Below, in pieces: positions 6,055-8,937 of a DNA stretch of 8,937 nt. The notes under the pieces were generated by a model. It saw nothing but the letters and a program-made list of their open reading frames with translations, had not been told where the DNA came from and did not search any database. A program made the translations under genes and the position numbers. Source of the DNA: JANNPJ01 sp035474375 (lineage in GTDB: Bacteria; Actinomycetota; Actinomycetes; Actinomycetales; Kineosporiaceae); the NCBI GenBank assembly GCA_035474375.1, contig DATINJ010000327.1, forward strand, positions 1 through 8,937. Reading direction: 5' to 3'. Every line of letters starts with the position of its first letter. The stretch's first letter is position 1.

Positions 6055-6372
6055 CCCCCTGCCCCTTTCATTCGGCGTCCGCTCGCCACGCCCGACGTCC
6101 ATTCGCTGCCTCCGCAACGGCACGCATGCCGAGGCTAGGCAGCCGGCGACCGGGTTCCTACGTGCCTTGCCCACACAGTTGAGTCCTGCTGGGTGTGGCT
6201 TGGGTGAGCGCTCGGCGCTGTGTGGACCGTCACCGTGTTCGGCGCTTCAACTGTGGGTCGCCCGGACATAGGCAGCCCGATATTCGCCGAATAGTGTTCA
6301 TCGCCTTGCGGTCAGGAAATGCCACGTGGTGAGAAACCCCAGTGGTCAGGCGAATCCGGCGAAGGAGGATGG
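6055..6372. promoter_or_regulatory. Divergent intergenic region between hydrolase and Liv-type operon
   Basis: This gap must hold promoters for both directions. On the minus strand TAGCCT (6137-6132) resembles an actinobacterial -10 about 78 nt before the hydrolase start, but no good -35 is seen. On the plus side there are several inverted repeats: CACAGTTGA (6174-6182) with TCAACTGTG (6247-6255), CCACACA (6171-6177) with TGTGTGG (6219-6225), AGCGC/GCGCT (6207-6219), and the short palindrome TATTCGCCGAATA (6281-6293). No coding sequence is supported. Confidence 0.4.
6281..6293. promoter_or_regulatory. Candidate operator palindrome upstream of the Liv-type operon
   Basis: TATTCGCCGAATA has 6-bp arms around one central base, in a short A/T-richer patch 80 nt before the first ATPase start. 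Dyads of this size are typical regulator half-site pairs. No regulator gene lies in the window, and the site occurs only once, so this is a weak call. Confidence 0.25.
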
Positions 6373-7119
6373 GTGCTGCGAACCGAGGCTCTGATCAAGG
6401 AGTTCCGCGGTTTCCGTGCGGTTGACGGGGTCGACCTGAAGATCCGTGAAGGCAGTGTGCATGCCCTCGTCGGTCCGAACGGCGCCGGCAAGACCACCCT
6501 GTTCAACCTGCTCACCGGCTTCCTGAAGCCGAGTTCCGGGCGGATCGTGCTGGCCGGGCAGGACCTGACCGGCAAACGACCCGAGCAGGTGGCCCGGCTG
6601 GGGGTCGCTCGGTCGTTTCAGATCACCAGCCTCTTTCCGCAGTTGACTCCGCATCAGCACGTCGAGCTGGCGTTGCAGAGCAGTACCCCGCTGGGCTGGC
6701 GCTTCTGGCGCTCGGAGAACCAACTTGGCCGGTTCGCCGAGCGCGCCCGGCAGTTGCTCGACGAGGTCGGGCTCGGCGAGCATGCCGACATCCCGGCCGG
6801 CAGCCTGGCCTACGGCCGGAAGCGAGCGCTCGAGCTGGCTCTCGCCCTGGCTCTGGACCCGCGGGTGCTCCTGCTCGACGAGCCGACGGCCGGGATGGGA
6901 ACCGAGGACGTCGACCGCACGGTGGAACTGATCCGCCGAGTCCGTGCCGGCCGGACCGTGGTGATGGTCGAGCACAACATGAAGGTCGTGGCCGGGCTGG
7001 CAGATCAGGTCACCGTGCTGCAAGCCGGCCGGGTCCTGGTGGAGGGCCCTTATGAAGAGATCCGTCGGGATCCGCGCGTCGTCAGTGCCTATCTGGGAGA
7101 GAGCGATGCTGAGCATTGA
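6373..7119 (+). CDS. livG: Branched-chain amino acid-type ABC transporter ATPase, LivG-like
   Basis: One of the two cytoplasmic ATPases that power a Liv-type (HAAT family) importer. I choose GTG at 6373, four bases after AAGGAGG (6362-6368), giving 248 residues that begin directly with the family N-terminus (LRTEALIKEFRGFRAVDGVDL). An ATG at 6319 in frame would add 18 residues without a proper ribosome binding site. Walker A is GPNGAGKT (34-41), the Q-loop is near FQ82-83, Walker B is VLLLDEP (165-171), and the H-loop His201 is in VMVEHNM. The signature reads LAYGRKR (145-151) in place of LSGGQ; LivG proteins commonly deviate here, and the YGRKRALEL form with PTAGMGTEDVD suggests a particular LivG subfamily. 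Substrates could be branched-chain or other amino acids, or aromatic or short-chain acids. It is first in the operon and overlaps the next gene by 14 nt. Confidence 0.92.
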   Translation: MLRTEALIKEFRGFRAVDGVDLKIREGSVHALVGPNGAGKTTLFNLLTGFLKPSSGRIVLAGQDLTGKRPEQVARLGVARSFQITSLFPQLTPHQHVELALQSSTPLGWRFWRSENQLGRFAERARQLLDEVGLGEHADIPAGSLAYGRKRALELALALALDPRVLLLDEPTAGMGTEDVDRTVELIRRVRAGRTVVMVEHNMKVVAGLADQVTVLQAGRVLVEGPYEEIRRDPRVVSAYLGESDAEH

Positions 7120-7798
7120 GAACGTCTCGGCCTGGTACGGCGAGGCGCAGGCGGTCCGGGAGGTTTCGCTGGAGGTCGCGCCGGGGGAGATCGTCACCCT
7201 GGTCGGCCGCAACGGGGCCGGCAAGACCACCCTGCTGCGATCCGTGATGGGTCTGCAGCAACGAGCCAGCGGGCGAATCCGCTTTCTGGGTAACGAAATC
7301 GGTGGGCTGCCGGCGCACCGGCGGGCCCGGCTCGGCCTTGGCTATGTGCCCGATGACCGGGGCATCTTCGCCAGCTTGAACGTCGAGGAGAACCTCACCC
7401 TGCCGCCAAGGGTTGGCTCCGAACCATGGTCCCTGCAACGGGTTTACCAGACCTTTCCGCGACTGCGGGAACGCCGCCGGTTCTCCGCCGGGCTGCTCTC
7501 CGGCGGGGAGCAGCAGATGCTGGCGATCGCCCGGGTGCTGCGGATGGGGGCCAGGTTGCTGCTCTGCGACGAGCCCACCGAAGGGCTGTCGCCACTGATC
7601 GCGCAGCAGATCGGCAGCATCCTCCGAGAGGTCAAGGCACAAGGAGTGTCGGTGCTTCTGGTCGAGCAGAACGTGCAGTTCGCCGCCACTGTCGCCGATC
7701 GGCACTACCTGCTCGCCGAGGGCCGCATCGCCCGGTCGATGGACAACGCCGAGGTCACCGACCGGCGCCAGGAACTCCTCGAATACCTCGGAATCTGA
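7106..7798 (+). CDS. livF: Branched-chain amino acid-type ABC transporter ATPase, LivF-like
   Basis: The partner ATPase of the LivG-like protein, 230 residues. ATG at 7106 follows GGGAG (7095-7099) by 6 nt and overlaps the end of the upstream gene by 14 nt in another frame, indicating translational coupling. An earlier in-frame start at 7052 would lie deep within that gene and add a non-family tail, so I reject it. Walker A is GRNGAGKT (34-41), the signature is canonical LSGGEQQ (131-137), and Walker B is LLLCDEPTEG (151-160). The position normally held by the H-loop His is Gln188 in LLVEQN, which is normal for LivF. The YVPDDRGIFASLNVEENL segment (80-97) is the LivF Q-loop-downstream region. 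The C-terminus ELLEYLGI is family-typical. Nothing looks broken. Confidence 0.94.
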   Translation: MLSIENVSAWYGEAQAVREVSLEVAPGEIVTLVGRNGAGKTTLLRSVMGLQQRASGRIRFLGNEIGGLPAHRRARLGLGYVPDDRGIFASLNVEENLTLPPRVGSEPWSLQRVYQTFPRLRERRRFSAGLLSGGEQQMLAIARVLRMGARLLLCDEPTEGLSPLIAQQIGSILREVKAQGVSVLLVEQNVQFAATVADRHYLLAEGRIARSMDNAEVTDRRQELLEYLGI

Positions 7799-7837
7799 AC
7801 CCCGGCGCCTGACCGGTATCTGACAAAGGAGCGAACC

Positions 7838-8937
7838 ATGAAGGTTCTGGGAACTGCGGCGGCAGTGACGGCCGCGGCGGTGGTGCTGACAGCTTGCGGT
7901 GGAGGGCCGGGCGGGGGCGGCGGAAAGATCAGCGACGACAAGATCGTGCTCGCCGTCCTGAACGATCAGTCCGGCGTCTACGCAGACCTTTCCGGAAAGA
8001 GCAGCGTCGAGGCCGTGAAGCTGGCGGTGGCCGACTTCACGAAGAAATACGGCGACAAGGCGGTGACCGACGACATCGAAGTGGTCAGCGTCGATCACCA
8101 GAACAAGCCCGATGTGGCGAACTCCAAGGCTCAGGAGCTTTACGACCGGCAGAAGGCCGACGTGATCCTCGACGTCCCGACCTCCTCGGCCGCCCTCGCC
8201 GTGGCGAACGTCGCCAAGGCGAAGAAGAAGATCTTCATGGACGTCGGCGCCGCGACCACGGCCCTGGAAGGCGAGAACTGCAACAAGTACACCTTCCACT
8301 ACGGCTACAACACCTACATGCTGGCCAACGGCACCGGAGCGACGGTCACCGAGGACGGCGCCAAGAACTGGTACATCGTCTATCCGGACTACGCCTTCGG
8401 TCAGGACATGGAGAAGAGCTTCAGCACGGCTGTGAAGACTGCCGGCGGCACCGTGGTGAAGAGCGACCCGGCGCCGTTCCCGAACGACAACTTCTCCACC
8501 TTCCTGCTCAAAGCTCCTGGCCTGAAGCCGAAACCAGAGGTGATCGGGACCATGCAGGCCGGCGGTGACCTGGTCAATCTGGTGAAGCAGTACAACGAGT
8601 ACAAGCTGAAGTCCAAGGGGATCGGCCTCGCGGTCGGCCTGATGTTCATCACCGACATCCACTCGCTCGGCTCGGACGCGTTGGCCGGAACCAAGTTCAC
8701 CGACGCCTGGTACTGGAACGCCAGCCCGGCCAACCGCGCCTGGGCAGACCGATTCCAGGCGGTCGCGGGCAAGCGGCCGAGCTTCCCGAACGCGGCGAAC
8801 TACTCGGCGGCAACCCAGTACCTGGAGGGAGTGCAGCGGTCCGGGACGGACGCGTCGGACGACGTCGTCAAGCAACTCGAAGGGCTCAAGTTCAACGACG
8901 CCTTCGCGCAGAACGCCACCATCCGGGCGCAGGACCA
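7838..8937 (+). CDS. ABC transporter substrate-binding lipoprotein, Liv/periplasmic-binding type 1 (partial, runs off right edge)
   Basis: The extracellular receptor of the same importer, starting ATG 7838 with AAAGGAG (7825-7831) 6 nt upstream, 39 nt after the LivF-like stop. The frame is open to the end of the window (366 codons, no stop; usual length about 390-420). Residues 1-20 form a lipoprotein signal with lipobox LTAC, so Cys20 would be lipidated and anchor the protein to the outer face of the membrane. A Gly-rich tether (21-29) follows. The domain starts KIVLAVLNDQSGVYADLSGK, the usual opening of Peripla_BP_6 receptors with the ligand-contacting Gly/Ser region. Later WYIVYPDYAFGQDMEKSF is the typical inter-domain strand. 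The end FAQNATIRAQD is characteristic of this group. Ligand unknown. The two permease genes are not in view and are expected downstream. Confidence 0.93.
   Translation, partial: MKVLGTAAAVTAAAVVLTACGGGPGGGGGKISDDKIVLAVLNDQSGVYADLSGKSSVEAVKLAVADFTKKYGDKAVTDDIEVVSVDHQNKPDVANSKAQELYDRQKADVILDVPTSSAALAVANVAKAKKKIFMDVGAATTALEGENCNKYTFHYGYNTYMLANGTGATVTEDGAKNWYIVYPDYAFGQDMEKSFSTAVKTAGGTVVKSDPAPFPNDNFSTFLLKAPGLKPKPEVIGTMQAGGDLVNLVKQYNEYKLKSKGIGLAVGLMFITDIHSLGSDALAGTKFTDAWYWNASPANRAWADRFQAVAGKRPSFPNAANYSAATQYLEGVQRSGTDASDDVVKQLEGLKFNDAFAQNATIRAQD

Noticed and set aside
6055..6174. 40-codon N-terminal extension of the hydrolase
   Set aside because: It precedes a standard signal peptide and lacks family similarity; the ATG at 6054 has purine-rich sites directly upstream.
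7082..8875. 597-codon open frame on the minus strand
   Set aside because: It lies opposite the LivF-like gene and the receptor lipoprotein, which have full family motifs and ribosome binding sites. It has no domain, and long antisense frames are expected in GC-rich DNA.

Overview
The window is high-GC DNA of actinobacterial type. Third codon positions are strongly G/C, Shine-Dalgarno sites are purine-rich, GTG starts appear, and the gene families (secreted subtilase with P domain, Tat/Sec-type exo-hydrolase, Liv-type ABC transporter with lipoprotein receptor) are common in soil Actinomycetota. I cannot name a genus from the sequence.

Layout. Positions 1 to about 1440 are an insertion-sequence graveyard with no intact gene. 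It holds the C-terminal tail of an IS30-family transposase (minus strand, running off the left edge), a four-copy tandem array of a ~30-bp palindrome-derived repeat ending in a hairpin, the N-terminal 46 codons of an IS110-family transposase (minus strand), and a separate near-perfect 27-bp-arm hairpin. Positions 1443-2510 encode an EamA/DMT-type membrane transporter, closed by a GC hairpin. Positions 2840-4429 encode a secreted subtilisin-like protease (signal peptide, I9 propeptide, S8 catalytic domain, Thr/Pro linker, P domain), followed by a strong hairpin terminator. Convergent to it, on the minus strand, 4663-6054 encodes a secreted alpha/beta hydrolase of uncertain substrate. The gap between these two genes holds a second full hairpin made of the same 24-bp repeat arm seen in the array at 214-360. 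After a ~320-bp divergent intergenic region, a plus-strand operon starts: LivG-type ATPase (6373-7119), LivF-type ATPase (7106-7798, overlapping), and a branched-chain-amino-acid-type periplasmic-binding lipoprotein (7838 to beyond the right edge). The permeases would be expected just downstream.

How the genes work together. The protease and the hydrolase are both exported degradative enzymes, and the Liv-type ABC system imports small organic molecules such as amino acids or aromatic or short-chain acids. A scavenging role (digest outside, import products) is a reasonable inference, but nothing in the sequence ties the three to one substrate.

The most unusual signal is non-coding. One palindromic repeat family (arm core GATCATGCACGRTTGCCCGC) occurs as tandem copies plus hairpin at 214-360, as two decayed reverse-orientation copies near 1230-1272, and as a clean hairpin at 4580-4641. 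It sits among remnants of two IS families known for palindrome-seeking insertion.
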